A stretch of DNA of 21,313 nucleotides from JASFEQ01 sp050122535 (GCA_050122535.1 JASFIT010000022.1:1-21313); one strand, 5' to 3'; positions 1-6,464 are shown, counted from the first letter of the stretch. A program made the numbers and translations. Notes: generated by a model not told the origin, from the sequence alone.

Positions 1-566
1 GTCAAGAGATAAGAAAACCTTTTGAGAGGATCTATCTGATGCTTAACAAACCCTTTGGCTACATATGCGCCTTGAGCGATCCCGCTGAAAGGCCCATTGT
101 GTCCGATCTCTTGAAAGATATCAAAGAGAGGGTCTACCCCGTTGGGCGCCTAGACTTTGACACCCTCGGATTATTGCTACTGACCAATGACGGCGAATGG
201 GCCCATCGCGCCACCCACCCACGCTATCATGTTCCCCGGACGTACAAGCTAACCCTGGAGGGCAAGATAACTGATGAGGCCTTGAATCGCTTGAGAAGAG
301 GCATCCGACTTGAGGACGGTCCGACAGGCCCTTGCAAGGTCACTCCCATACAGCAGGCTGAGCAAAAGAGTATTATCCGGATGACCATCACTACGGGGAG
401 ATCGAGGATACTCAGGCGCATGCTGGATGCAGTCGGATACAAGGTCATTCACCTCATCAGGACAGGTTTCGGAAGTCTTGAATTGGGTGAACTGAAAATT
501 GGCGATTACCGCCATCTTGAGAGCCACGAGATCCAGGCCATGAAGAAAATGGTAGGGATGGCTTGA
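1..566 (+). CDS. Pseudouridine synthase, RsuA/RluB/E/F family (5' end outside window)
   Basis: This enzyme isomerises a uridine in ribosomal RNA to pseudouridine. The reading frame is open to the left edge, and the residues before the first internal Met (position 39) read like the linker after an N-terminal S4 RNA-binding domain, so the gene begins upstream and the S4 domain is not in view. Visible family motifs are MLNKPFGYIC at the start of the catalytic domain, the catalytic loop VGRLDFDTLGLLLLTNDG whose Asp (codon 153-155) is the expected nucleophile, and a C-terminal GRSRILRRMLDAVGYKV segment corresponding to the usual GRNRQVRRM...GH motif. The family is certain. The member (RsuA on 16S, RluB/E/F on 23S) cannot be settled without the N-terminus. 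The protein ends shortly after the catalytic core, without a long basic tail. No clear terminator follows; a tract of nine C residues (582-590) lies just downstream. Confidence 0.93.
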   Translation, partial: QEIRKPFERIYLMLNKPFGYICALSDPAERPIVSDLLKDIKERVYPVGRLDFDTLGLLLLTNDGEWAHRATHPRYHVPRTYKLTLEGKITDEALNRLRRGIRLEDGPTGPCKVTPIQQAEQKSIIRMTITTGRSRILRRMLDAVGYKVIHLIRTGFGSLELGELKIGDYRHLESHEIQAMKKMVGMA

Positions 567-664
567 GTTTTTTTGTTTACACCCCCCCCCTTTCTGTTGT
601 ATGGGTAATATTCTCTTTAATCCACTCAACCGGTTTACGACTCAACCACTTGACCGGATTTAAT

Positions 665-739
665 GGGCGGTTAACTCAGCGGGAGAGTGCCATCCTCACA
701 CGGTGGAAGTCATGGGTTCAAATCCCATACCGCCCACCA
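665..739 (+). tRNA. tRNA-Val (anticodon CAC), CCA encoded
   Basis: A complete cloverleaf can be folded by eye. The acceptor stem GGGCGGT (665-671) pairs perfectly with ACCGCCC (729-735), followed by discriminator A and an encoded CCA. The D arm uses ACTC/GAGT. The anticodon stem CCATC/GGTGG encloses the loop CTCACAC, giving anticodon CAC, which reads valine codon GTG. The T arm is ATGGG-TTCAAAT-CCCAT. Length is 75 nt. It stands alone between the pseudouridine synthase and a lipoprotein gene and is followed by its own intrinsic terminator. No integrase or obvious att duplication accompanies it, apart from a 12-nt T-arm match at 2867-2878. Confidence 0.96.
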
Positions 740-748
740 TACAAAATC

Positions 749-780
749 AAAGGGTTGCTGGAAACACGGGTAACCCTTTT
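749..780 (+). terminator. Intrinsic terminator of tRNA-Val
   Basis: An 8-bp perfect stem AAAGGGTT (749-756) / AACCCTTT (772-779), with a 15-nt loop, runs into a T-rich tail (TTTTCATTTT). It begins ten bases after the encoded CCA, so it should end the tRNA transcript. Confidence 0.8.
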
Positions 781-987
781 CATTTTAGCCATCATCTACC
801 CAATAGACATTTTTTTCCATCTCCATGCTGTTTTCCGATTCGCTGATTCCATTAAATGCCGGAGAACTTTATGGAATACAACACGAAATAATCCCCTTTC
901 AGGAAATGTTACAACCCCACTAAAAAACGCTTAAATCGAAACGATGCTGTGCATAAACAAAAATACCTAATTTTTTGTTGAGAGAGG

Positions 988-1016
988 TTGGGTTTTTGGG
1001 TTTTTAGTGCAATAAT
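988..1016 (+). promoter_or_regulatory. Possible sigma-70-like promoter before the PEGA lipoprotein
   Basis: TTGGGT (988-993), a 17-bp spacer and AATAAT (1011-1016) resemble a weak sigma-70 promoter. The -10 box ends only six bases before the ATG at 1023, which has no visible Shine-Dalgarno sequence. If this promoter is used the mRNA would be nearly leaderless. The region is T/A-rich, so a chance match is quite possible. Confidence 0.3.
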
Positions 1017-1022
1017 ATCCTG

Positions 1023-1583
1023 ATGAAATTTTTTTTTTACGCAATTATCTTGGTGATACCATTCATTTCAGCGTGTGCAAGCACGCTTCAAGAAATAATC
1101 ACGTGTGATCCGCCTCAGGCCCATATTTACTGGGGAAAAACCACATCTGCTCTAAAAGAGACAGGACACAAAACGCCATATTCAAGGTCTATCTCTGGAT
1201 CCAGGTGGGAACCTTGGTGTTATCAGGTCAGGAAAGAGGGGTACCATGAATCACAGATCATTTGCAGAGAAGAAGAGGGCTATCGTTATATTGACTTTCG
1301 CCTTGTTCCCCTCAAGACGACCATCACCTCACAGCCCCCTGACGCAGCTGTCTACTGGGGCCCATCTGAGCAACAAATAGGAAAGACAATACACAGGACG
1401 CCTCGAACTGTGACCGTCAAGGATCACCCCAACGGGGCAAGTTGGAAGGACTGGTATTACCAAGTCAAAAAGGAAGGATATTATGATTCTGAAATCGTTT
1501 TTATGCCTCTAAAGGCAAACGACCGGCAGATCCACTTTGAGCTGAAGCCCATCTCAACACAACCGCTCCACAACTCAAAATGA
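1023..1583 (+). CDS. Lipoprotein with two PEGA-like repeats
   Basis: The 186-residue product starts with a lipoprotein signal peptide: MKFFF, a hydrophobic stretch and a lipobox ISAC with Cys18, followed by AS, so outer-membrane sorting is likely. The rest consists of two tandem copies of one module, about residues 26-96 and 98-176. Each begins IT(C/S)xPPxAxxYWG, passes through a T(P)xS/T strand and a W..W(C/Y)YQV(R/K)KEGY motif, and ends in xFxLxP. The PP-x-A-x-(I/V)-YWG beginning is typical of PEGA-type beta repeats, which are found in surface-layer and cell-wall-associated proteins. The second module is the better-preserved duplicate. No partner gene is obvious, and its role (envelope or polysaccharide binding) is unknown. 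The duplication and lipobox are directly visible; the PEGA relation is by resemblance. Confidence 0.82.
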   Translation: MKFFFYAIILVIPFISACASTLQEIITCDPPQAHIYWGKTTSALKETGHKTPYSRSISGSRWEPWCYQVRKEGYHESQIICREEEGYRYIDFRLVPLKTTITSQPPDAAVYWGPSEQQIGKTIHRTPRTVTVKDHPNGASWKDWYYQVKKEGYYDSEIVFMPLKANDRQIHFELKPISTQPLHNSK

Positions 1584-1713
1584 TCGATTTGAGAAATCAT
1601 TCCACCAATAGATCTGGTCTCAGAATAGATGAAAAGATTTGATCGGGGTCCATGAACTAGATATTTCAACCCTGGCGAATCGCTTGCGATGGGTGCAGGA
1701 AGGTAAAGGAACA

Positions 1714-2265
1714 GTGTACAGGATTTTCGCCACATTGTTGCTCCCCATATTGTTATGTTCTTGTATCGACGAGGTCTATTGGACCCGTCCCATTTCTGAT
1801 ATTCAAAATGCCGAGATAGATGAGAGGCTATTTGGAAGCTGGAGATTAAAAAGCATGGAAATCTATCTCCACATCGGTAAAGGGGATGAATCTTCGATGG
1901 ACTTTGTTTGCCAAGAAATGAGTGGTGAATTGAAGTCCTTCCATGGCATCATGCACATTTCAACGCTGGGTAGGAGAGCTTTTCTGAATACAAGACTATT
2001 TGATCCTCAGATAAAGGGAATTCCTGAAGCCTATCTCATTGCTGAATACGAGATAAAGGGGAAAGAGAATCTGATAATGTATTTCCCTGGCCGTGATTAT
2101 ATAAAGGAGGCAATAGAGACTAAGATGTTGTTGGGAGAAATTGCAGGGGGTTCATCTGGGCCCATCATTGTTCGATCTGATTCGCAGCAGATCAAGGCGT
2201 TTCTAAGGAATTCTCCCCATTGGATATTCTCGAAGATCAAGAATTTTGAGCGGTTACGATTCTAG
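1714..2265 (+). CDS. Putative lipoprotein, unknown function
   Basis: The start is taken as GTG at 1714 because a good Shine-Dalgarno (AAAGGA) lies six bases upstream and because it places a compact lipoprotein signal (YRIFATLLLPILLCSC) at the N-terminus. The open frame continues further upstream to a TTG at 1639. The lipobox Cys is about residue 17. The mature part of about 167 residues contains the segment IDERLFGSWRLKSMEIYL. This loosely recalls the LIGVWKT / LAGVWTS openings of the two small lipoproteins at 6465 and 11552, so a distant lipocalin-like relation is conceivable but unproven. No catalytic motif is visible. It lies about 130 bp after the PEGA lipoprotein and may share its transcript. 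Confidence 0.7.
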   Translation: MYRIFATLLLPILLCSCIDEVYWTRPISDIQNAEIDERLFGSWRLKSMEIYLHIGKGDESSMDFVCQEMSGELKSFHGIMHISTLGRRAFLNTRLFDPQIKGIPEAYLIAEYEIKGKENLIMYFPGRDYIKEAIETKMLLGEIAGGSSGPIIVRSDSQQIKAFLRNSPHWIFSKIKNFERLRF

Positions 2266-2351
2266 AAATGAGACCTGCATTAATGCGTGTTCAAACTTTT
2301 AAGAGAAGAGCGAAAGAGCGTATGCATGTCGATTAAGGAGGAGATGTGGAC

Positions 2352-2618
2352 ATGGAGGAACCGAGAGAAGTAGCCGTAAAATTGAACGATAGATTTTTCA
2401 CCATTGATTTGCCCATTGAAGACGAGAAACTCATAGCTAGTATTTTTCTGGGATTAGCCAGATATGTAAACACCGTCTCTCCCATAAAGGTAAAACAATC
2501 ATATGTTACATTTTCGGGCACACAGGAGGTGATCGCCAAGCTAATTTCAAAACCTCAAGAAATTGCTGAATGGGGCAAAGAAACAAAAGGGTTGATATCC
2601 GGATTACGCAAACGTTAA
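2352..2618 (+). CDS. Small conserved-looking protein, unknown function
   Basis: This encodes 88 residues from the ATG at 2352. An excellent Shine-Dalgarno (AAGGAGGAG, 2335-2343) sits eight bases upstream, favouring this ATG over the in-frame GTG at 2346, which is too close. The product is soluble and mixed alpha/beta, with no signal peptide or membrane segment. It begins with a beta-like strand pattern (REVAVKLNDRFFTIDLPI), continues with a helix (EDEKLIASIFLGLARYVN), and ends in a basic tail LRKR. I do not recognise a family. The strong ribosome binding site and clean coding pattern support a real gene. The neighbours give no clue to its role. Confidence 0.65.
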   Translation: MEEPREVAVKLNDRFFTIDLPIEDEKLIASIFLGLARYVNTVSPIKVKQSYVTFSGTQEVIAKLISKPQEIAEWGKETKGLISGLRKR

Positions 2619-2680
2619 TTGCCCTCCAACAGAACGCATCGTCCATTCCTCCCCCACCTCCTCCAACCGAGTGCTGGCTG

Positions 2681-2739
2681 GTTCAATGATGCACAAAAAC
2701 CTTTAAGGTTTGCACAGCATGATGTGCAGCTGTTTGAAC
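2681..2739. repeat. Nested inverted repeats (possible structured RNA)
   Basis: Outer arms GTTCAA (2681-2686) and TTGAAC (2734-2739) flank TGCACA (2690-2695) and TGTGCA (2723-2728). Inside lie a 7-bp perfect repeat AAACCTT-T-AAGGTTT (2697-2711) and a further hairpin TGCACA (2711-2716)-GCATGA-TGTGCA (2723-2728). The two TGCACA copies compete for the same TGTGCA, allowing two alternative folds. Whether this is transcribed is unknown. Confidence 0.5.
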
Positions 2740-2756
2740 TGATCACTCGTCCAGTT

Positions 2757-2775
2757 TTAGCTAAGTAGTAGCTAA
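2757..2775. repeat. Short inverted repeat TTAGCTA-N5-TAGCTAA
   Basis: A perfect 7-bp inverted repeat with a 5-bp spacer (AGTAG). This is the size and symmetry of a dimeric repressor operator, but no promoter is clearly associated with it. Direct observation; function unknown. Confidence 0.4.
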
Positions 2776-3148
2776 TGCAATACAATTCATTTTCAGGCTT
2801 TCATGGTATCATTCTTGCTATCAATCCTAGGGGGATTTTTACTCACGTATGGGCTAGGTCTTTGAATCATGGGTTCAATGACAAACTTGCTTTGACCTGG
2901 ACCGAACGCTCAATGGGGCAGGTGTAAGGAATTTAGAACGTAAAAATCAGGGATCCACTGATTGTTTTTTATCGCTGCATTAGCCTAAGATATGTTCCTC
3001 TCCAAGACTGGGCTGAGTCGAAGGGTGGATGAACTGGACGTGAAAGGAATAATATTGACTCTGTATTCTTTTTTATGAGAAAATATAGCAAATTTAAGAG
3101 CTGTAATACCAAGTTGGGTTTAGTTTTCTTGAAAAAGGAAAATCATTC

Positions 3149-4057
3149 ATGATTAAACTCTATATGATGGACGGGTCAGATGAAGGTCAGTCTTTCGACC
3201 TCAAGACTGATATCGTCTACGCCGGACGCTCAGCTGATAATCACATCCAAATGAAGGATAAATTTATCTCTCGCAAACATATAAAGATTCTTAAGAAAGG
3301 TGATAAATATTTTGTTGAGGACCTAAAGAGCAAAAACGGCACATTTGTAAATGGACAGCAGATCCGTCCTGGTGTTGAACATGAAGTGGGAGAAGGGGTT
3401 CCCATTGTTCTTGGCATGAGTGTGCTTTGCCTAGGCAAGGCATGTTTAGAGGATGTAATACCTTTTCTGGATTCCATCGATCTTTCCAAGGAGATCACTG
3501 AAAGTGAGACAATCGTGGTGCAGGACAGACCGATGACTTCACAGAAAAACATGGACCTGATTAACAAGGTCTCCGATGTCCTCATGCAATCAACGGACAT
3601 CAATGAGATTTTGCAGAAGATCCTAGAAGCCATTCTGGATCTTCTCAAAAGGGTAGACAGGGGAGTCATTATGCTCATTGATCCTAAGACAAAGAAGATT
3701 TCCGATGTCATCCCCAAGAGTCGAAGGCCTGGTGATGCTACCCATAAGATATACAGCCGGAGTATTGTTGAACGTGTTATAAGAGAGGGCAAACCGATTA
3801 TGATGTTAGACACCCTCAGTGAGGATGAAGCTGATCGTTCTGAGAGTATGGAACTGATGAGGGTGAGGTCTGTGATGTGTGTCCCCTTGATCAGCAGATC
3901 TCAAATCAGGGGGGTTATCTATGTGGACTCGGTGATCCGACCCCATGGATTTCGAAATGACGACCTTTCTCTTCTCACCGCCTTGAGTAGCTCGGCCGCT
4001 ATTGCCATAGAGAATGCGTTGCTCTATGCGAAAGAGAGGACCGGGACAATGCACTGA
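3149..4057 (+). CDS. FHA-GAF signalling protein
   Basis: A 302-residue soluble protein. Residues about 1-95 are a forkhead-associated domain with all key features: AGRSADNHI (Arg27), FISRKHIKIL (Ser41, Arg42, His44) and DLKSKNGTFVNG (Asn63-Gly64-Thr65). FHA domains bind phosphothreonine peptides. After a linker, residues about 130-295 form a GAF domain (start LINKVSDVLMQSTDINEIL, a VPLISRSQIRGVIYVDS core, end AIAIENALLYAKE), usually a small-ligand or dimerisation module. No output domain follows, so it probably acts as an adaptor. AAAGGA about nine bases upstream of the ATG is a fair ribosome binding site. The Ser/Thr kinase at 6945 is the obvious candidate writer for this reader, but that link is inference. 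Confidence 0.9.
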   Translation: MIKLYMMDGSDEGQSFDLKTDIVYAGRSADNHIQMKDKFISRKHIKILKKGDKYFVEDLKSKNGTFVNGQQIRPGVEHEVGEGVPIVLGMSVLCLGKACLEDVIPFLDSIDLSKEITESETIVVQDRPMTSQKNMDLINKVSDVLMQSTDINEILQKILEAILDLLKRVDRGVIMLIDPKTKKISDVIPKSRRPGDATHKIYSRSIVERVIREGKPIMMLDTLSEDEADRSESMELMRVRSVMCVPLISRSQIRGVIYVDSVIRPHGFRNDDLSLLTALSSSAAIAIENALLYAKERTGTMH

Positions 4058-4105
4058 GTATTCTGAGAGAAATGATGAAACGCTGCATATTTGGAGGCAT
4101 CAGAA

Positions 4106-4606
4106 ATGGGAGAGAGTAAGCAAGAGGCGGATCGGGTGATGTCACAAGCCATCATCGAGTTCCTTATTCTTAACATCCCCATACTAGGAACTTTAAGAGA
4201 CAAAGAGCTGATGGTCATAGAGAAGTACCTGAACTTTATTGAGCTAACGCCTGGGGAAATGGTGTTTGAAGAGGGCGATCGAGGGGATTACGTATGTTTT
4301 GTGGTGGAGGGCTCGCTGGACGTGGTTAAGAGATCCGAAACAGGAGAGGAAATCGTCATATCCACACTCTCAAAGGGACGTTCAATCGGGGAAATGTCTG
4401 TCATTGATGACCTCCCTCGCTCTGCAAGCGTGAAAGCCCGCACAAAGGCCACCCTGCTCACATTGTCAAGGGAGAACTTCGATTATATACTGGCCGAGCA
4501 TTCAACGATAGGCGTCAAGATTCTCAAGGGAGTCGCCCGTCTGCTCTGCCTTAACTTACGGAAAACATCGAGCAGACTCGCTGACTATATGCTGCCGCTC
4601 GGCTAA
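4106..4606 (+). CDS. Cyclic nucleotide-binding (CNB/CAP-type) domain protein
   Basis: A 166-residue protein made almost entirely of one CNB domain (about residues 20-140). The ATG at 4106 is preferred because GGAGG lies eight bases upstream; an in-frame TTG at 4091 overlaps that site. The beta-roll motifs are GEMVFEEGDRGDYVCFVVEG and the phosphate-binding cassette GEMSVIDDLPRSASV, with Glu96, Arg105, Ser106 and Ala107 matching the cyclic-nucleotide contacts Glu-(x)-Arg-Ser-Ala of CRP. Binding of a cyclic nucleotide is therefore plausible. There is no helix-turn-helix, kinase or channel domain after it, so it resembles a stand-alone regulatory subunit. It lies 48 bp after the FHA-GAF gene and 12 bp before the RR-repeat gene, so the three are probably one operon. 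Confidence 0.88.
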   Translation: MGESKQEADRVMSQAIIEFLILNIPILGTLRDKELMVIEKYLNFIELTPGEMVFEEGDRGDYVCFVVEGSLDVVKRSETGEEIVISTLSKGRSIGEMSVIDDLPRSASVKARTKATLLTLSRENFDYILAEHSTIGVKILKGVARLLCLNLRKTSSRLADYMLPLG

Positions 4607-4618
4607 GATGGGGGAAGT

Positions 4619-4873
4619 ATGAACAAGGGTGGTAGGCGCTCTGGGATTGAGAGAAGAGATGTTTCCCATCTCGAGTATGTTCCCGAAAGACGATCCGGCC
4701 AAGATCGAAGAAGTGTTATTGATCGCAGAAGTGGTGAAGAACGAAGAAGCGGTATAGAGCGGAGAAGTGGTCTTGAACGGAGAAAGGGCAAGGCGCGGGA
4801 ATTGAGTATAGATCGGAGAAGTGGGATCGATCGGAGAAACGGCCAGGACCGGAGAGGATTTGTGATGCCTTAA
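4619..4873 (+). CDS. Arginine-rich hexapeptide-repeat protein (RRSGx[D/E])
   Basis: The 84-residue product is built from repeats of Arg-Arg-Ser-Gly-x-(Asp/Glu). There are eleven Arg-Arg pairs, and about 27% of residues are Arg. The regular run is interrupted by two spacers (DVSHLEYVPE and KGKARELSID). At DNA level the unit is 18 nt, but synonymous positions differ between copies (CGA/CGG/AGA, AGT/TCC/TCT), so the protein repeat appears maintained rather than freshly amplified. GGGGGA just before the ATG serves as ribosome binding site. It is last in the FHA/CNB operon and followed by a strong terminator. I do not recognise a function. The alternating basic/acidic pattern could form a charged helix or disordered polymer, or a multi-site phosphorylation substrate. 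Long antisense frames here are by-products of the repeat. Confidence 0.72.
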   Translation: MNKGGRRSGIERRDVSHLEYVPERRSGQDRRSVIDRRSGEERRSGIERRSGLERRKGKARELSIDRRSGIDRRNGQDRRGFVMP

Positions 4874-4908
4874 TCTGTTCTTTACAAATATGGAGACCTT
4901 TGAAACCA

Positions 4909-4948
4909 AAAGAAAGGCAGGGTTGACCCCCCTGCCTTTCTTTCTTTT
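4909..4948 (+). terminator. Strong intrinsic terminator
   Basis: A perfect 14-bp stem AAAGAAAGGCAGGG (4909-4922) / CCCTGCCTTTCTTT (4930-4943) with a 7-nt loop, followed by CTTTT. It closes the FHA/CNB/RR-repeat operon. The A-rich 5' side would also let it work for the other strand, though no minus-strand gene reads into it. Confidence 0.92.
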
Positions 4949-5074
4949 AAAGTCCTATTTGGGAGAGCTCAACTTGCATCTGATACCTTGCTGGTGATCA
5001 GGAATATTCAAAAACACACTGATTTTAATAATGAAATGTGAATCAGATGCTAAATCTGGCTTGGCGCTTCATAA

Positions 5075-5103
5075 TTGACTATTTTCGCTTAACTATTTAT
5101 AAT
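5075..5103 (+). promoter_or_regulatory. Near-consensus sigma-70 promoter
   Basis: TTGACT (5075-5080), exactly 17 bp, then a perfect TATAAT (5098-5103). Transcription would start near 5110, giving a leader of about 180 nt before the ATG at 5290. It is the best promoter match in the window and the natural start of the eight-gene operon. Confidence 0.82.
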
Positions 5104-5233
5104 ATTATTTATCTCTATTTGGTTAAACATCGCAACGGCCTTTGTGCTTTCTCAGCTTTGCAATAAAGGGCCCTAAAAAAGCAGCGCCTATTTTGAAATC
5201 TTCAATTACACCAGACTCCATTAAATTAGAGTA

Positions 5234-5258
5234 ACGCGGGATCTGAAAGATCCCGCGT
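5234..5258 (+). promoter_or_regulatory. Perfect 10-bp hairpin in the 5' leader
   Basis: ACGCGGGATC (5234-5243), loop TGAAA, GATCCCGCGT (5249-5258). No T tract follows on either strand, so it is not an ordinary terminator. It lies 19 bases before the Shine-Dalgarno AAAGGAG (5278-5284). It may protect the mRNA 5' end, mark a processing site, or be a protein-binding palindrome. Confidence 0.6.
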
Positions 5259-5289
5259 ACTTATGCAGGGCCAAAAGAAAGGAGATTTC

Positions 5290-5919
5290 ATGACCAAACG
5301 GGACCAGCGCCGGCGTTCCTATATCGTCAATAAGCCACTCCAATATAGATTTCTTGCTATTATCCTTATTTACTGCCTTACCATCGTACTCTTCTTGGCC
5401 GTCTTCCTTTTCGTGCCAGACATTATACGCATGCAGGATGAAACCCTCAGTTTGGAAGCCCGAGCAGGTGCTGCCAATAAGATACTTACCTTGCATGCAA
5501 GAGTCTGGCCCGCAGTCATCGCCATTATCTGTGTAGCTGGATTCCATTCTTTTCGTTCTTTCCACAGGCTCATCGGCCCCCTGCACCGCTTTCGTTCGGT
5601 CTTTAAGCAGGTGGGGCGTGGAGACATGAGTTTCAGAGTTCAAATAAGGGAAAAAGACTATTTGCATCAGGAAGAGGCTGCCCTCAATAAGATGTTGGGG
5701 AAGATTGCTGGAAAAGTAAGAACTATACAACAGGTGGGCGCAGAGGCTTTGAAATCTTTAGGCGAGTTGGAGGGGAAAGTGAACCAAGTCCCCAACTGGA
5801 GCGAGACCCACAAAGAGCTGATGCGTCGTCACCGCATACGCCTGGAAACACTGTTGGAGACAGCTCACTACTTCCGGGTAAAAAAAGCGGAACAAAAGGA
5901 CGATGCCACCAGTGCATGA
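5290..5919 (+). CDS. HAMP-domain inner-membrane protein, copy 1
   Basis: The start is ATG 5290, five bases after AAAGGAG; an in-frame ATG at 5263 lies before that site. The 209-residue protein has a basic N-terminus, a first membrane segment (about residues 23-45, LAIILIYCLTIVLFLAVFLF), a short presumably periplasmic loop of about 30 residues, a second membrane segment (about 73-90, WPAVIAIICVAGFHSF), then a HAMP-like linker (IGPLHRFRSVFKQVGRGDMS through EEAALNKML) and a C-terminal helical, probably coiled-coil tail ending near residue 195. There is no kinase, methyl-accepting or cyclase output domain, so it is a minimal transmembrane signal relay. It is about 60% identical by eye to the protein at 8138. 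Gene order next to a pseudopilin and lipoprotein is shared by both copies. Confidence 0.82.
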   Translation: MTKRDQRRRSYIVNKPLQYRFLAIILIYCLTIVLFLAVFLFVPDIIRMQDETLSLEARAGAANKILTLHARVWPAVIAIICVAGFHSFRSFHRLIGPLHRFRSVFKQVGRGDMSFRVQIREKDYLHQEEAALNKMLGKIAGKVRTIQQVGAEALKSLGELEGKVNQVPNWSETHKELMRRHRIRLETLLETAHYFRVKKAEQKDDATSA

Positions 5920-5931
5920 TATTTGCGAAAA

Positions 5932-6450
5932 ATGATATCGAAGGTCACTCAACAGAATATAACACATCCTGTCGCGTTGAGATGGGCGAGACATTCAGAA
6001 TCCCAGATTTCTGCCGGCTACACGCTTATTGAGCTATTGGTCGTGATTGTCCTGCTCGCTACCTTGATTGGTGCCGGAATTCCTCTCTATACAGCCTATA
6101 TCGAGAAGGCGAGAATTACCAGAGCCGAGGAAGAGATAAGCACCCTGCAGAAAGAAATCCAGATGTATAAACTAAGCAAAAAGGTCTTGCCCCGTAAGCT
6201 AAGTGACATCAGGGAATCAGATCTGATGGACCCTTACGGCAGACCATATCAATACCACAATTTCACCAGTGCCGATGAAAAGGAGAAAAGACGGAAGGAC
6301 CGGTTCCTGGTGCCATTGAACGCGGACTATGACCTTTACAGTATGGGTAGAGATGGAAAAAGTGAACCGCCCCTTGCTGCGAAGGAAAGCCACGATGACA
6401 TTGTCCGGGCCAATGAGGGCATATACATAGGGCCAGTTTCCGAGTTCTGA
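5932..6450 (+). CDS. GspG-like type II pseudopilin, copy 1
   Basis: A 172-residue prepilin-like protein. The processing site is SAG|YTLIELLVVIVLLATLIGAG: Gly at -1, Glu at +5, and Tyr instead of the usual Phe at +1. The hydrophobic helix is followed by KARITRAEEEISTLQKEIQMY and then the GspG signature MDPYGRPYQYHN with the later DYDLYSMGRDG segment, the region that binds calcium in GspG. The leader is unusually long, about 32 residues from ATG 5932 (36 from TTG 5923); no strong Shine-Dalgarno is present, so coupling to the preceding gene (12-bp gap) is likely. The tail SHDDIVRA-EG-IG-SEF is shared with copy 2. No gspD/E/F or pilB/C/Q is nearby, so a secretion or pilus machine would have to be encoded elsewhere. 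Confidence 0.87.
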   Translation: MISKVTQQNITHPVALRWARHSESQISAGYTLIELLVVIVLLATLIGAGIPLYTAYIEKARITRAEEEISTLQKEIQMYKLSKKVLPRKLSDIRESDLMDPYGRPYQYHNFTSADEKEKRRKDRFLVPLNADYDLYSMGRDGKSEPPLAAKESHDDIVRANEGIYIGPVSEF

Positions 6451-6464
6451 TCACGTTTTGGATC

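Larger units (their letters stand above)
2619..3148. other. 530-bp gene-free stretch with short inverted repeats
   Basis: No plausible coding frame was found on either strand. It contains a nested cluster of inverted repeats (2681-2739), a second 7-bp repeat (2757-2775), a small hairpin AATCC-TAGGG-GGATT followed by Ts (2823-2839), and a 12-nt match to the tRNA-Val T arm (2867-2878). Near the FHA gene there is a TTGACT (3055-3060) followed by A/T-rich sequence but no good -10 at standard spacing. An unannotated small RNA or a decayed gene would fit. Confidence 0.6.
4949..5289 (+). other. Promoter and leader region of the HAMP/pilin operon
   Basis: No coding frame is supported in these 341 bases. 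They hold a near-consensus promoter (5075-5103), a roughly 180-nt transcribed leader with an imperfect hairpin (about 5137-5172, GGCCTTTGTGC pairing with GCAATAAAGGGCC through a wobble and small bulges), and a perfect GC-rich hairpin (5234-5258) just before the ribosome binding site. The leader does not match any riboswitch consensus I know; the conserved core of the c-di-GMP-I (GEMM) class is not present. Confidence 0.6.

Noticed and set aside
563..934. 123-codon open frame on the + strand
   Set aside because: It runs through the tRNA-Val gene and its terminator and has no recognisable protein features.
4619..4873. CRISPR-like array
   Set aside because: The 18-nt period is coding, without unique spacers of constant length or identical repeats.
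4556..4909. 117-codon and 62-codon antisense frames over the RR-repeat gene
   Set aside because: Their leucine/serine repeats are the reverse complement of the 18-nt repeat; no ribosome binding site, and they overlap a well-initiated gene and a terminator.
5062..5080. Sigma-54 promoter TTGGCGC...TTGAC
   Set aside because: Spacing between the GG and the second element is wrong; a sigma-70 promoter explains the site better.
5104..5230. c-di-GMP (GEMM) riboswitch before the HAMP/pilin operon
   Set aside because: The conserved core segments (CACGCA-AGGGCAAACC and GACGCAAAGCC) are absent.
5234..5258. Hairpin as intrinsic terminator
   Set aside because: No T tract on either strand and it lies inside the leader of a gene with a good ribosome binding site.
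5221..5730. 169-codon minus-strand frame
   Set aside because: Shadow of HAMP copy 1, which has the ribosome binding site, membrane segments and a paralogue.
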